Source: Nageia nagi
Taxonomy: Eukaryota > Pinophyta
Assembly (NCBI GenBank): GCA_050084985.1
Contig: JBITNC010000001.1
Location: 61,380,001 to 61,444,000 of the forward strand
DNA length: 64,000 nt
Reading direction: 5' to 3'
Shown here: one piece after another, positions 1 through 11,159 of the stretch
Layout of the letters: each line of letters opens with the position of its first letter
How positions within the stretch are numbered: the stretch's first letter is position 1
Notes under the pieces: model-generated
The model's input: only the letters and a program-made list of their open reading frames with translations
What the model was told of the DNA's origin: nothing
Database searches by the model: none
Made by a program: the position numbers and the translations under genes

Positions 1-2439
1 ATGATAGTGAGTGCGAATGGTATGATCAATGGCCAATTATGTAGAACCAAGTGACAAATGTGGACAACATGAAATCCCAACACCAAATATTTATGGATAA
101 CAGGTGGGATATGGTGACTTCATCAAAAAGGTCTTCTTTAGGATGTAAAAGATGTGGTCCACATAATTTAACAAATTTGAAAACCAATTGGGTAATAAGA
201 GCATCAATCATAATCCTCCATATGAAATCAGGTTTAGAGAACATGCAGATGAGATTTTGGAGGAACTCTTCATCAAGTATATCATATATTACACAAGTTC
301 TCCAACAAGGCTAGTGGTCAATAAAAATTTCTATCTGGTGAGAGTTCTTTAAGGCATTATAGGCATAGTCAAACCTATCTAGTATAGTGGTTAAGGCTAC
401 CATAGATAAAATATGATGTTGTACTTTTGGGCAACTGATTGAATTGTCTTTCTCTAATTCTAGAGTGTGTACAAGGTCTCCAAAAGGCTCACTAGGAAAT
501 GTATAGGGTGACTATGAAATGCAAAGGGATGACAATTCCCATGGGATAGGAATGTCATAATATGAAAACCCCTCCGTTGGTTGGTTGGAGGACTAATATA
601 ATGTAGATGACTCATGATGCCTAATTTATACAAAGCAATCACCTACAATATCATATGCAAGTGTTTTAGAATTTGTAAGAAGTTTTTAAAGACAAAAATA
701 TTTACACACGCATTTATTTATGTAAGAAAACCTTTAATAATTTTTGAAAATTTTGAATATTTTTATAATTTTTTATTTACATGTATTTTTGATGATTATT
801 TTGATGATTTTATTATTTATTAGGATAAAAAACGTTTACCACTCCTCAATGATAATGGTCACCTTGGTTTTTACAAATAACCCAACCTTTTCTGACCCAA
901 GAAATAAAAGTATGGAGGTCAAATTGAAAAATGAGTAGGTCCTGGTCCTAGAATGGATGGTTGATAATAGGAAGGATACAAAATAAGATATAAAATTTAA
1001 GGATGATGCTTATACTTCTTAATGATGCATTTTTTCTGGCTAATGATGTTAAAGCCTCATCATTTTCAAGAAGTGAAAGATGGTATGGAATCCTTGAGGA
1101 TTGTGGAGATCGAAGGGGAAGTAATGACATGAGGAGGATTGCATTCTCTATGAGATATTGGACATACTCATTTTTTATAGGTTTAGTCATGATCCCAATT
1201 CTTCTTCATTTAAGATGTTTAATAGTCCTTTGAAACTTTGGTTTTATATTGATAATATTATTTACACATAATTTTTACTAAATAATGAATTGTAATCATA
1301 TATAATTTCATTGTACAAAATTGATTGGGTACTATCCTCAAGTACTAAATCTTTAATAACCTTAGTTATGAAAGTGATCTCCCATAACATTAAAAAGTCA
1401 TATGATCAACACAACATAACAATATTCTAAGTCTCCTGTAAGGCGAATGTAAGTAAAAAAGATGAATCCAATTTGTTAGGGATTAATTTTCCATCCATAT
1501 GTCCTTTTCCTCTAACTCAATGGTTGCATCAGGTTATCAATTTTTAAATCTCATGCATTAGTTACTCATTAATTATAAAAATGCATGGTTATAACTTCTT
1601 AAATTTATTTTGGTATTTCAAATAAATGGGCTATCTCAATGTAAGGACACTTTACAATGCTTGCATGTAGTGATCTTTCGAGTATCTATCAACAAAACTA
1701 TGATTTACAAGATTAGATTGTAATCATGTTTTCTCATTCGCTTCTAGTATTATTGGCATTAAATATATGTTTTTATTATTGCATAAATAAGGATTTGGTA
1801 ATCTTAACCTAATTCAAGAAAATCATCAATCAATTTGTTGCACACATCTGATTGATCATTAAGGCTTATTAAAAACACTATGTAAAAATCAAAGACTATT
1901 TGGTCTACCCATATAAACACAAAACTCTCATCTGGCCAAGTATTAATTACTCTATTTTGGATCCAATTGTTAAAGAAGTAATCAACTATGATCCTAGGGG
2001 TTGACATGGGCAGTATCAATATAACAAGTTTATCATGCGTACTTGAGTCAATAATGTGCATGAATTAGGTGATACATGGATTTATCTACATAGATCTCCA
2101 AGTTATCTCCTTGAACACTTATCTCCCACCCTTGACATCTTTTTGGGGATAATTTTATGGTTAGGATTCTTTATACATCAATAGGTAAAAAAGGAAATTT
2201 TCTTCTTTTAGAAGAAATCAATAAGAATAATCTTGTTATAGTCCTATCTCCTAAGTATCTCAATTTCTTATACCAAGATATCTATCGAATGCCCCTTTAA
2301 TCAGCAATTAGGTGGATACTTTTGCTCTTTTTATGCCATTTTTTGTTTCAAATACATTAGATATGTATAATTTTAATAAAAAACACTTTTGTTGATTTTT
2401 GACTAAAAAATATTTATAATATATATATAATTACAAATC
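1..2439 (-). mobile_element. 3' portion of Tat element A, downstream of integrase
   Basis: This stretch follows the integrase of element A on the minus strand. It matches, base by base with many gaps, 22790-24400 of element B: for example 1-120 resembles 22800-22920, and 2100-2440 resembles 24060-24420. It is therefore the post-integrase part of the same Tat family and not unique DNA. Positions of about 1135-1955 have no counterpart in B, so B has a deletion or A an insertion there. The 3' end of A (PMD gene, PPT and 3' LTR by analogy with B) lies outside the window. Apart from the module at 1975-2132, no long reading frame survives. Confidence 0.75.
1975..2132 (-). pseudogene. Remnant of post-integrase extra ORF (W...WP...C module), element A
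   Basis: Read on the minus strand, this stretch gives a tryptophan-led module beginning GWEISVQGDNLEIYVDKSM. After a frame change it continues into LPMSTPRIIVDY. It aligns with the module at 23946-24099 of element B and with the two modules of the extra ORF of element D (56051-56194 and 56696-56839). Function is unknown; I recognise no described domain. It is broken by frameshifts and stops and cannot encode a full protein. Confidence 0.55.
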
Positions 2440-3720
2440 AAACAAGCTTATTAATTGTAGAAAGGATGATGGTGCATGACATTTGAAGGTTCATGCTCTT
2501 TGTTACCTTCCATATCAACTAAATGAAAAGCTCCAGACCTAATTTTCTTTTAATTATATAAGGACCTAACTAATTAGCAACAAATTTATCATAAAGTTGT
2601 CATTCCATTCAAGAAGTTATTAGTTTTCTTTTAAAACTACATCTCTTATATTGAATTCATGAATTTTGACTCTTTTATCAAAAGCTTGTTTGATACGATT
2701 TTGATAAGCACATAGATACTCTAAAGCATTAAATCTCCTTTCATCTAGAAGAAGCAATTGATCTAATCTCATTTGATGAGTTGCTTCATATGTGATCTAG
2801 TCTTGTAAGGAATTCATATAGAGGGAATTTCTATTTATAAGGGTATTATTGCTTTTGCCCCATATACTAAAGAAAATGGGGTTACCCCAGTATGAGTTTG
2901 GATACTGGTTTGATATGCCCATAATGCATGTGAAATTCTTGCATGCCAATCTTAGTGAGAATCATGAATAGTTTTTAATAGAATACTACAAATGGTTTTG
3001 ATAGTTGATTCATCTTGGCCATTTCTTGAGTATAGTAAGGCATCAAGAAATTTAATTAGATATGATATCCTTTACACAAAGCTTGTACTTCTTTTTTTTA
3101 AAGTTTTTCCTATTATTAGTGATAATTTGAGCAAAATTCTAAAATGACATATAATGTGGCTTTGTATGAATTCTTCTATCTTTAGCCCTTTTTTTAAATC
3201 ATAGGGATTTCTTCTACCCATTTCGTAAAATATTCTATAATCAGTTATGATAAACTTATGACCTCTTGAGTAAATAGGGGATATTTAAACCTATTAAATC
3301 TAATGCCCACTTTGAGAATGGCCATAATGATTGCAAGGGTTTTTAATGTATGTGAAGGTTGATTAAATAGGTTTGCATGTTTTTTACATTTAACACACTT
3401 CTTAACATATTCCATACAATCACATTTTTATAGTAGGCCAATAATATCCCATACAACTAATCATTTCTAATTATGGAGCCACAAAAACATCCTCTGCAAA
3501 TTCCATCATGTACACATGAAATAGCAATTTATGAATACAACCTATTCTAAACATCTGAGTAATATCCCATCAAAACCCCTATGATACAAGATATCTCCTA
3601 TCATGCAAAAGTGAAAATCTTTTATTTTAAATGCCTTTCTGGATGATTTCATAAATCCTTAGGTAACATCCCATCTCTTAGAATTTGAATAATAGTGTAT
3701 GCCATAAATTTGATTCTTCC
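2440..3720 (-). pseudogene. Integrase of Tat element A (decayed)
   Basis: Integrase inserts retrotransposon cDNA into the genome. The minus strand carries fragments in several frames: the end of the catalytic core reads HTGVTPFSLVYGAKAIIP (about 2810-2870), the typical Ty3/gypsy sequence after the catalytic glutamate. It is followed by a C-terminal part containing DQLLLLDERRFNALEYL and FDKRVKIHEF. The same order is seen in B (24420-25700) and, far better preserved, in D (54570-55740). Stops and frameshifts are frequent, so the enzyme is dead. It lies directly downstream of the second RNase H, as expected for Tat. Confidence 0.7.
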
Positions 3721-3794
3721 ATTGTGATATCTAGGTCTACATTTTCAACTTCATTATATTCTATCAAGGATTGAGTTATTTGAATAATTTCAAT

Positions 3795-4215
3795 AGTGAT
3801 CATTTTTTGGTAGGGTTTTTAGGCATCAATAATCCAATGGATGCTATAGCATTAGCAAACCTATTAGTTGACCGTGGTATGGCTCCTAGATCATATTTTT
3901 CAAAAGATGATAGGAGATTATTCACCAATATCTTATATTTTTATAATAAAGGTTCCTTACATTGGAATATTTCTTTGACTTTGTTTAGATTAATAATGAA
4001 TAACTAATGAATTTAACTTTTCTTAATTTTAACTTTATGGTGGTTTTAATAGCTAAGACTAAGGCTTCATATGTAATATTGTTATTTGTACAATGAAATT
4101 TAATCTTAAATGAATAAGGTATGGGAACTCCTTGAGGTGTAACAAACATGAAACTTGCACCTGTGCTTTGCTCACATCTTGATCCATCAAAATATATTAC
4201 CATATCTCAATCTTC
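3795..4215 (-). pseudogene. Second (Tat-type) RNase H of element A
   Basis: The minus-strand frame ending at 3985 reads VIYFDGSRCEQSTGASFMFVTPQG and continues through NNITYEALVLAIKTTIKLKLRKVKFISYSLLI. The acidic residues expected in RNase H are partly visible: D in the FDGS motif and E in YEAL, while the third D (normally GDS) is changed to YS. A second RNase H between the normal one and integrase is the hallmark of the plant Tat lineage. The domain continues with degraded sequence to about 3795. It is part of the A polyprotein and non-functional. Confidence 0.75.
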
Positions 4216-4590
4216 TTTAGATTATATGAGAATTTGAATTTTATCTAATTGGAACACATTTTCATCTAGTAATTCTATGATAAGTGGATTATCATTAGAT
4301 AATGGTGTTTCAATGAGATAGTTCACTATGACTTATCCTTTAATTAATTTGTGACTTATAAAGAGTAATTCAAATTCAATTAAATGCATAATCCATTTGG
4401 ATGTTCTTTCATTTTAATAAGTTTTATTCATCATATATTTCAAAGGATCTACTTTAATGATTACATACATAGTATGGTTTAACATGTAATGTCTTAATTT
4501 TTTTGTTACAAATACTATTGCTAAACACAACCTTTCCAAATACACATATGTAATGTCTTATGGCTTGTAACTTACCCTGTAGGATTTGTA
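4216..4590 (-). pseudogene. RNase H (gypsy type) of element A, internally deleted
   Basis: This is the remnant of the ordinary RNase H following RT. Comparison with B (26200-26820) shows that A jumps from the sequence just after RT (KLQAI) straight to the part reading YICVFGKVV. About 270 bp covering the N-terminal half of the domain are therefore missing, including the first catalytic Asp region. The rest (YVI..DPLKYMMNKT-like and SKWIMHLIEFEL-like segments) is recognisable. The deletion plus stops make it non-functional. Confidence 0.6.
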
Positions 4591-4591
4591 A

Positions 4592-5300
4592 TTATTTTAT
4601 ATTTGAGGGAGGTGACATATTTGCTATTGTTTTTATCTTGTTAGGATCTACTTTAATTCCTTTCCTAGAAATGCAGAACCTTAATAATTTCCCAAATGTT
4701 ACCCCAAAACCACATTTCTTTGGGTTCAATTGGATCTTATGTTCTAGTAACTGATCAAATATTTTAATGAGCACTTTAGGATGATCTTCCTATATTTTTT
4801 ATTTAGCTAATACATCATCTACATAATCCTCTACATTGTCATGCATGTAATCATGGAAAATATACATCATGTCTCTTTGGTAAGTAGCTCCATATTCTTT
4901 CAATCCAAAAGGCATTACTTTATAACAAAATGTTCCCCAAGGTGTTATAAATGTGGTTTTATGTTGGTATTCTAATGCCACTTTAATTTGGTTGTACCTT
5001 GAAAATCCATCCATGAGTGACAACATTGCATGTCCCATAGTAGAATTAATCAAGTTATCTATGTTTGGTATGGGAAATTCATCCTTAAGGCATGCTTTGT
5101 TTAGATCCCTAAAGTCTATGCATATCTCAATCTTCCTAATGGATTTTTAAACTAGTACCATGTTAGAAATCTAGTTAGAATAATCAATAGAATATATAAA
5201 CTTTACTTTCAAAAGCTTTTGCAACTCTTCTTTTATCATTAGGGAAATTTTAGGATGCATTTTCATAGCTTTTACATAACAAGTTTTGCACCTTCCTTTA
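4592..5300 (-). pseudogene. Reverse transcriptase of Tat element A
   Basis: RT copies the element RNA into DNA. Two minus-strand pieces in different frames are clear: one (4799-5053) with LMDGFSRYNQI, TPWGTFCYKVMPFGLKEYGATYQR and the catalytic YVDD box, and one (4592-4774) with LLEHKIQLNPKKCGFGV ending the thumb. The MDGFSGYNQI-type sequence and YVDD match element D (52566-53334) closely. Upstream, to about 5300, weaker traces of the RT N-terminus remain. A frameshift lies between the two pieces (about 4775-4799). Confidence 0.85.
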
Positions 5301-6600
5301 TACCAAGATTATGCACTACTAAATTAGGACCAAGTCTAGGCATATCAACATATGACCATTCAAATACTTTGTATTTTTCTTTAAGTATTGTAATAAACTC
5401 TTTTATTTCATTTTTAGTAAGGTATTTTCCTAATTGAATGATTTTAAAGTTACTAAGTTCATCACATAAGTCAATATCAATAGTTTCTTCAATTAAAATG
5501 TGAGATCCTTCCTCTAATTGGTTAGGTGTTGGAATTCAATTACTATCATTTGCATTGTATTCTTCATCCTAACCTTCATACTGGTATTCTAAAGTAGTAT
5601 TAATATTCAATTCTAAGGTTTGTAAGATTACATCGATATCTTTGAAATATTGAATTATAGGTTATTTAGGAATTAATGTAAAATTTGCAATTTCTTCATC
5701 TACCAGAAAGTACAAGGAAGAACAAGAACCTATTATCTCAAACTCATCAAACTTGTCACTTCCAGACCATTCAAAGTTCACTTTCTGCATAAGATTATCG
5801 TATATTTTTGTGATTTCTACCATATTAATTGACATATCAAAAAATAGTTCTCCTAATAATAACATTCCAGACTCCATATCATCTTGATTTATCCTCCATT
5901 CAAATATTTTAGACAAATTCTCATATGTTTTGGGTTCTAGCTTCAACTTGGTTATCTTACACTTGGACACTCCTAGATTTTTGTTCTTATAACCTAATCA
6001 TATCTTATCATTGAGAAATTGATAATGAATATCAATGGTGTACCTAGTCCCTTGTTTGTATCATCCTAAACCTTATCCTTTCCATTGACACCTATCAAAG
6101 TATCTTTGGACAAATGATCTTATATTTAGTGACAAGTATTCTAATGAATTACAGAAGATTCCTTTGTTAGATTTAACTAAAGAAAGGATAGGTGGTTCTA
6201 TTAGACCATGATATACAAAAAGTGTTTGATTAGGTAACTAACCCAGTAGTACTAATTTTCCTACTATACTAGGAGGCTCTTTGGGTCTTCCTATTTATTG
6301 AGCTATGGGAATATTAAAAATGACATCATCAATGGTAAACTCTCCTATTTCATAATCATTTAATTTTATATTAATAAGATAGATATTATATGGATTACTT
6401 TTTATTTTACTATCATTATCTAATGCATTTATGGGACAAGATATTTTTTATGATAAAGCTTTGTTTATTTCATCTAACTTTCATGCTCTTTCTTCCCATG
6501 TTTGATTTTCTAAGAGTGTGGGTTCTATTTTTAGTAATGGATCCCCATTAGTCTTTGGTGTATGAGATATTTCAAGATCAATGTGATCTTTTCCTTTTAA
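5301..6600 (-). pseudogene. Protease-RT linker of element A polyprotein
   Basis: This is the Tat linker between protease and RT. The longest surviving piece (5662-5970, minus) is 102 residues with many acidic residues (for example MESGMLLLGELFFDMSINMVEI and EWSGSDKFDEFEIIG); no domain is recognised. It corresponds to 27540-28850 in B and to 51120-52535 in D. Both of those are also acidic and hydrophilic. No catalytic motif is expected here. Confidence 0.55.
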
Positions 6601-7317
6601 ATAACTTCAAAAAATACCCCTTTTATCAATATCTATTATTGATACTTTTTTAGAAACTATGGATGATGTAAAGTAGTGAATAGAAGGCAAAGCAATCTCT
6701 CCTGAAAGATGCATATAATTTCAATGGGAATATGGATTTTCATCTCCAAGTACATAATGTACTAGACCATTATGAATGTATTTTAGGTAGTTATGATATG
6801 TTGATGGAGCACATTGCATATCTCTAATCCAAGGTCTTTCCAAGAGTACATTGTATTATGTTATATGTCCTTCAATAACTTGCAATAATGTTTGTACTAT
6901 TTTAGATCCCATAGTAATAGGAAATGAGAGAGATCGCATTTTTTAGCACAAAGAATCATTGAAAGATCTTAATTGTAAATAAGGTGCACTTATGTGTGAA
7001 AAAAAGAGATTCAAGTTCTTATAAGCATTTGTAGAAATGATATTTATTGTAGAACCTTCATCTATTAGTATCCTCTTAAAAGCCCTCCCATATATTTTAG
7101 CTACAACATGTAATGGAGGATCTTGATCTTGTGAGTGATTTAATTGCCTAACTTCATGATCATGAAAGGCAATAGTGGGTTTTTGGCTTGTCTTAATATT
7201 CCCCATAAGAGACACAAAAACTTTAGGATCATTAATATCCAACTTGATTGTTTGTAACAATTGGTTCATAGCTTCTTTATTATTTTTGGATTGTTGTAAT
7301 AATTCAAACAAAGACAT
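6601..7317 (-). pseudogene. Aspartic protease region of element A
   Basis: Protease cleaves the gag-pol polyprotein. The minus-strand frame beginning near 7317 starts MSLFELLQQSKNNKEAMNQ and reaches the active-site segment RILIDEGSTINIIS. This replaces the canonical D-[ST]-G with D-E-G-S. The downstream part (to about 6600) holds a decayed LLGRPWIRDMQ-like flap/helix segment. The same DEGS is present in D and DDGS in B, so the variation belongs to the family. The chromovirus N is inserted just upstream, at 7384/7385, separating this from the A gag at 13453-15206. Confidence 0.7.
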
Positions 7318-7379
7318 TCTTACTTGTGAGTTTCTTAATTTATGTCATAAATATACTTTTACTGAAACCTTAGGAGGTT

Positions 7380-7384
7380 GAGGT
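7380..7384. repeat. Target site duplication (left) of chromovirus N
   Basis: GAGGT here is repeated at 13448-13452, directly outside the two LTR ends. Element B, which lacks the insertion, has the continuous homologous sequence near 29615-29635, confirming that N entered the protease-gag boundary of A. Confidence 0.85.
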
Positions 7385-7675
7385 TGTTATGAACAAAGTT
7401 CCCAAAATAGCATAAAATCATGAGAGAAAGAGCTCAACGCCTTGAATAAGAGATAAAATTTGTAATAATAAGCCACTTCGAGGGGGCAACCTCCTTTACA
7501 TCACATCAAATACACAACAATCGACCATCAAATGATAATTCCTCCTTAGTATATATATAGGAGTCCAAGGGGTGCCACTATAATGAAAGGACACTAGCCA
7601 ACATAACAATAATAATGTAAGGGAATAACAATAACCATAGCTAACATAATAATAATAATTTATAGGTACCTAACA
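7385..7675 (-). repeat. 3' LTR of chromovirus N
   Basis: This LTR begins TGTTATGAAC and ends CCTAACA on the plus strand, matching 13159-13447. A TATA-like box lies at 7550-7560 (minus strand CTATATATATA). It carries two extra bases in this tract relative to the other LTR. Confidence 0.93.
7550..7560 (-). promoter_or_regulatory. Candidate TATA box in N 3' LTR
   Basis: The minus strand reads CTATATATATA in the middle of the LTR, with the equivalent at 13324-13332 in the other LTR. Its position within the LTR fits a pol II core promoter; no transcript data are available. Confidence 0.4.
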
Positions 7676-7690
7676 TACCCCTCTCCTTCA
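7676..7690 (-). other. Polypurine tract of chromovirus N
   Basis: On the minus strand this reads GAAGGAGAGGGGTA directly before the 3' LTR start (TGTTAGG). A purine-rich run in this place primes plus-strand DNA synthesis. Confidence 0.8.
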
Positions 7691-7704
7691 AAAAAACATT
7701 GTCC

Positions 7705-7998
7705 TCAATGTTTGAGTAGTTTTGGATGCTTTTGTAGAAAATTCTCATCTTCCCATGTGGAATCTTTAGTAGGTAGGTTCTTCCACTTAATGAGATACTC
7801 TAAAATTGATCGATTTCTTAGCTTACAGATTATTGATTCAGTGATTACTTTTGGCTCCAATATAATTTTCCCTTCCTCATCAAGTTCTAGAAGTGTAGTT
7901 TGAACTGGGATCTTATCACTAATAACCTTCTTTAAACATGAAACATGAAAAATTGGGTGTACTTGTGAAGAAGTTGGAAGCTCTAATTTGTATTCCAT
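7705..7998 (-). pseudogene. Integrase C-terminus with chromodomain, element N
   Basis: This 97-residue minus-strand frame is the pol C-terminus. It begins with the MEYKLELPTSSQVHPIFHVS segment typical after the integrase GPF-like module. It then carries a chromodomain reading EYLIKWKNLPTKDSTWED, with the aromatic and acidic pattern expected (Y, W, W, E). Chromodomains steer integration toward marked chromatin. This domain is the clearest evidence that N is a chromovirus, unlike the Tat elements around it. The frame is intact here, but upstream integrase is broken. Confidence 0.9.
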
Positions 7999-7999
7999 A

Positions 8000-9100
8000 C
8001 TACCAATCTTTTACAACACCTTATAAGGCCCATAGTACTTGGGAGATAGTTTGTTATCCTTCTTAGATTGCTTGAGGGACATCTGTTTGTATGCTTGTAG
8101 CTGTAAAAACACCCAATCACCCACTTCAAAACTTCTTTCACTATGATGTTGATCTGCTTGTTGTTTCATTCTATTATGTGCCAAAGTTAGGTTATCCTTT
8201 AAGATTTGGAGAACTTGTTATTGATCCTTGATGTGATCTTCCACTGCTTGAACCTTTGATTTGTCTCTTAGATATGATGTGATGGATGGTGGATGATATC
8301 CATAAAGTGCCATAAATGGAGTCATTTTTGCTATAGTATGGAAGGAAGTGTTATACCACCATTTTGCCAAAGATAACCACTTGACCCATTATGTTTGTTT
8401 ATCAGATACAAAGCAATGAAGATATCCTTCCAAACCTTTGTTCACTATCTCAGTTTACCCATCCAATTAAGGATGATAAGATGAGCTATGAGCCAATTGA
8501 GTACCGAGACAAGAAAATAATTCTATCCAAAAATTCCTAATGAAAATGGGATCTTTGTCACTTACAATAATCTTTGGGTTTCCATGTAATTTTTGAACTA
8601 TCTCCATGAATGCAATAGCGACTGTACTAGCTTTGAAGGGATGGGATAGTGCACAAAAGTGTGCATACTTGGTAAGTCTATCAACAACCACCATGATGAC
8701 ACTCTTTCCTTCATACTTGGGTAGACCCATGATAACATCCATTAAGACTTCCTCCCAACACTGACTTGGAATGGTTAATGGTTGTAAAAGACCTAGGGTC
8801 TTGATTGTTTCAACTTTATTTTGTTGGCAAACCAAACATTCTACCACAAACTTTTGGATATCAGATTTAAGGCCATCCCAAAATAATTAATTCTTGACTT
8901 TATCGTAAGTTTTTAAAACTCTAAAGTGCCCTCCTAAAGGAGAGGTGTGTAATTCCAAAAGAACCTTTTGTTTAAGTTGTGAGTTCTTACATAAATATAA
9001 GCGATCCTTATACCATAGAGAATCATTTTTCCAACTAAATGTATCAAACACACTAGGATCTTGTTGCAACTTTTGAATGAGTGTCCACACCTCCTCATCA
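8000..9100 (-). pseudogene. Integrase core of element N
   Basis: Two minus-strand frames cover the zinc-binding N-terminus (8887-9090, with LLELHTSPLGGHFRVLKTYDKV) and the catalytic core (8467-8847). The core shows a CLVCQQNK zinc-ligand pair, the first catalytic D in LMDVIMGLPK and the second D in VSDKDPIF, followed by FWIELFSCLGTQLAHSSSYHP. A stop follows YHP, before the catalytic glutamate segment. The remaining part to 8000 is in broken frames. Confidence 0.85.
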
Positions 9101-9129
9101 TTCCTCCATTCATCCCTTATTTCAGTTAT

Positions 9130-9600
9130 CTACTCAGGTTGGAGAATTGAAATTGCACATATCAATGCCTCAACATCCTCATCCTTTCTTGAGAGTGCAT
9201 TAGCCACAACATTTTGCTTCCCTTTTTTATAAATGATTTCAAAGTCATAACCCAACATCTTTGTGACCCATTTTTGTTGCTCTTCTAAATATATTCTTTG
9301 TTCTAAGAAGTATTTAAGACTATCATGATATGTTTTGACCTTGAAGTGTCTTCCCATTAGATAGGGATGCCATTTCTTCAAGGCATGTAGTATTGCCATC
9401 ATTTCCTTCTCATAAATAGGTTTTTTTAAATTTTTTCCCTTTATTGGATGACTCTCAAAGGCAATGGGTCTTCCATTTTGCATTAAAATAGCACCAATGC
9501 CATTTCTTGAGGCATCACATTCGATAATAAAAGTTTTTCTAAAGTCTGGTGTAGTTAAGATAGGAGCTTTGCACATTGCTTCTTTGAGATTTTCAAAGGC
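9130..9600 (-). pseudogene. RNase H of element N
   Basis: The 148-residue minus-strand frame reads PILTTPDFRKTFIIECDASR, GIGAILMQNGRPIAFESHP, EKEMMAILHALKKWHPYLMG and ANALSRKDED. These are the canonical Ty3/gypsy RNase H blocks, with the catalytic Asp in ECDAS and Glu in YEKE. It degrades the RNA strand of the RNA-DNA hybrid. It is one of the better preserved parts of N. A stop separates it from RT. Confidence 0.88.
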
Positions 9601-9819
9601 CTTAGTTGCTTCTAGAGTCTAAGAAAATGCATCTTTCTTTAGTAATGTTGTTAGAGGTGCAATGATTCACCCATAATTCTTAACAAACTTGCGATAATAC
9701 CTCATCAACCCCAAAAATCCTCTAAGGTGCCTTAAGGTTGTGGGAAGTCTCCATTCCTTGATGGCTTTAATTTTGTTAGGGTCTAGCTTAACACCCTCAT
9801 GAGACATGATATGACCCAA

Positions 9820-10400
9820 ATATTCCACCTCCTATACCCCAAAGAAACATTTGGATGGTTTTGCATACAATTGTTGTGCCTCCAATAGTTTGAGCACCCT
9901 GTCAACATGTTGAACATGATCTTCCCAAGACTTGTTGTAGATTAGTATATCATCAAAGAATACTAACAAAAATTTTCTAAGGAAGGTTTTGAAAATAGAA
10001 TTCATAAAGCTTTGAAAAGTGGAAGGTACATTAGTAAGGCCAAAGGGCATGACCAAGAATTCATAATGACCTTCATGAGTTCTAAATGCTATTTTTGAAA
10101 TGTCTTCTATCTTCATTCTAATTTGATGATATCCTGAGCGAAGATCTAGCTTGGTGAAGTATTTTGCTCCATGTAATTCATCCAACAATTCATCAATGAT
10201 AGGAATGGGAAATTTATCTTTAATAGTGAGCTTGTTTAGTTCTCTATAATCTGGACACATGCACCATTCTCCCTCCTTCTTAAGCACCATTACTACTAGG
10301 GAAGAGAAAGAACTTTGGCTTGGTCAAATTATACCTATTTCTAGCATTTCTGTAATCATACATTCAATTTCACTTTTCTAGGCATATGGATATCTATAAG
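9820..10400 (-). pseudogene. Reverse transcriptase of element N
   Basis: The minus-strand frame 9832-10290 reads [51 protein letters not shown] and the catalytic box [17 protein letters not shown] motifs from the N-terminal fingers to the catalytic aspartates are contiguous over 152 codons. YxDD appears as FFDD, a change from the usual FLDD or YLDD. It is truncated by stops on both sides; the thumb region (9600-9830) is in another frame. Confidence 0.9.
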
Positions 10401-10679
10401 GTATGATGTTGGAAGGAACACTTCTTGGAATTAAGTTAATACCATGATCATAATCTCAATTAGGGGGAGACATTTGGGAGTATCAAATACCTTGGAATAC
10501 TTATCAGTGACTTTCTAGAGATCTAAAGAATTACCTGGCTTAGATGTTTGGACATCTAGTGAGCATAATTGTACAATTACACCACTTCTTTGCCTCCTTA
10601 AAATTTTTTTCATATCATTAGAGCTGATTAACTTACAATCTTTTGCTTTGTTACCCCTTAATTCAAACTCTTTTCCTTC

Positions 10680-11100
10680 CTAGGAAAATTTCATGAAAAG
10701 TTCTTTAAAATTAAAAGCCACTATTCCCAATGATTGTAACCATTGGACCCCCAAGACAATATCAGCAGCACCCATTGGAATGGTAATCATTGGACTTTTT
10801 AGTACATATTTCCCCATGGTTATATTAATATTATGGCACTTCCCTAAGCAATTTATAGTTCCTCCATCTACAACCATCACTTGAAACTCTGGTGCTGGAT
10901 ACATGAAGCAATTCAAATCTTTGGCTATCTTGGAATGAATAAAATTGTGTACTACCAAATTCAATCAACACTATTACCTTTTTCTTCTTGATATATCCTT
11001 CTATCTTGAGAGTTTGAGGAGCAGTAATTCTATCCAATGCGTTACAAGATATGGTGGGAGTCATTTCTTTAGTAGTAATCTCTTCTAATTCTTCGAGTGT
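10680..11100 (-). pseudogene. Aspartic protease of element N
   Basis: The minus strand shows a retropepsin-like region: TISCNALDRITAPQTLKIEGYIKKKKVIVLIEFGST, then in another frame NLVVHNFIHSKIAKDLN and MVVDGGTINCLGKCHNI and ADIVLGVQWLQSLG. The active-site D-S-G-S-T-H is changed to E-F-G-S-T, so the catalytic Asp is lost. A frameshift lies near 10930. It lies between gag and RT as in chromoviruses. Confidence 0.75.
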
Positions 11101-11159
11101 GGATGATTTTTCTTCTTCTTATTCTTCCTCTTCACATTCTATGTAGAATAATTTCTTCT

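Noticed and set aside
614-938. Two overlapping Phe/Ile-rich frames
   Set aside because: AT-rich noncoding tract homologous to 23400-23600 in B; no conserved protein.
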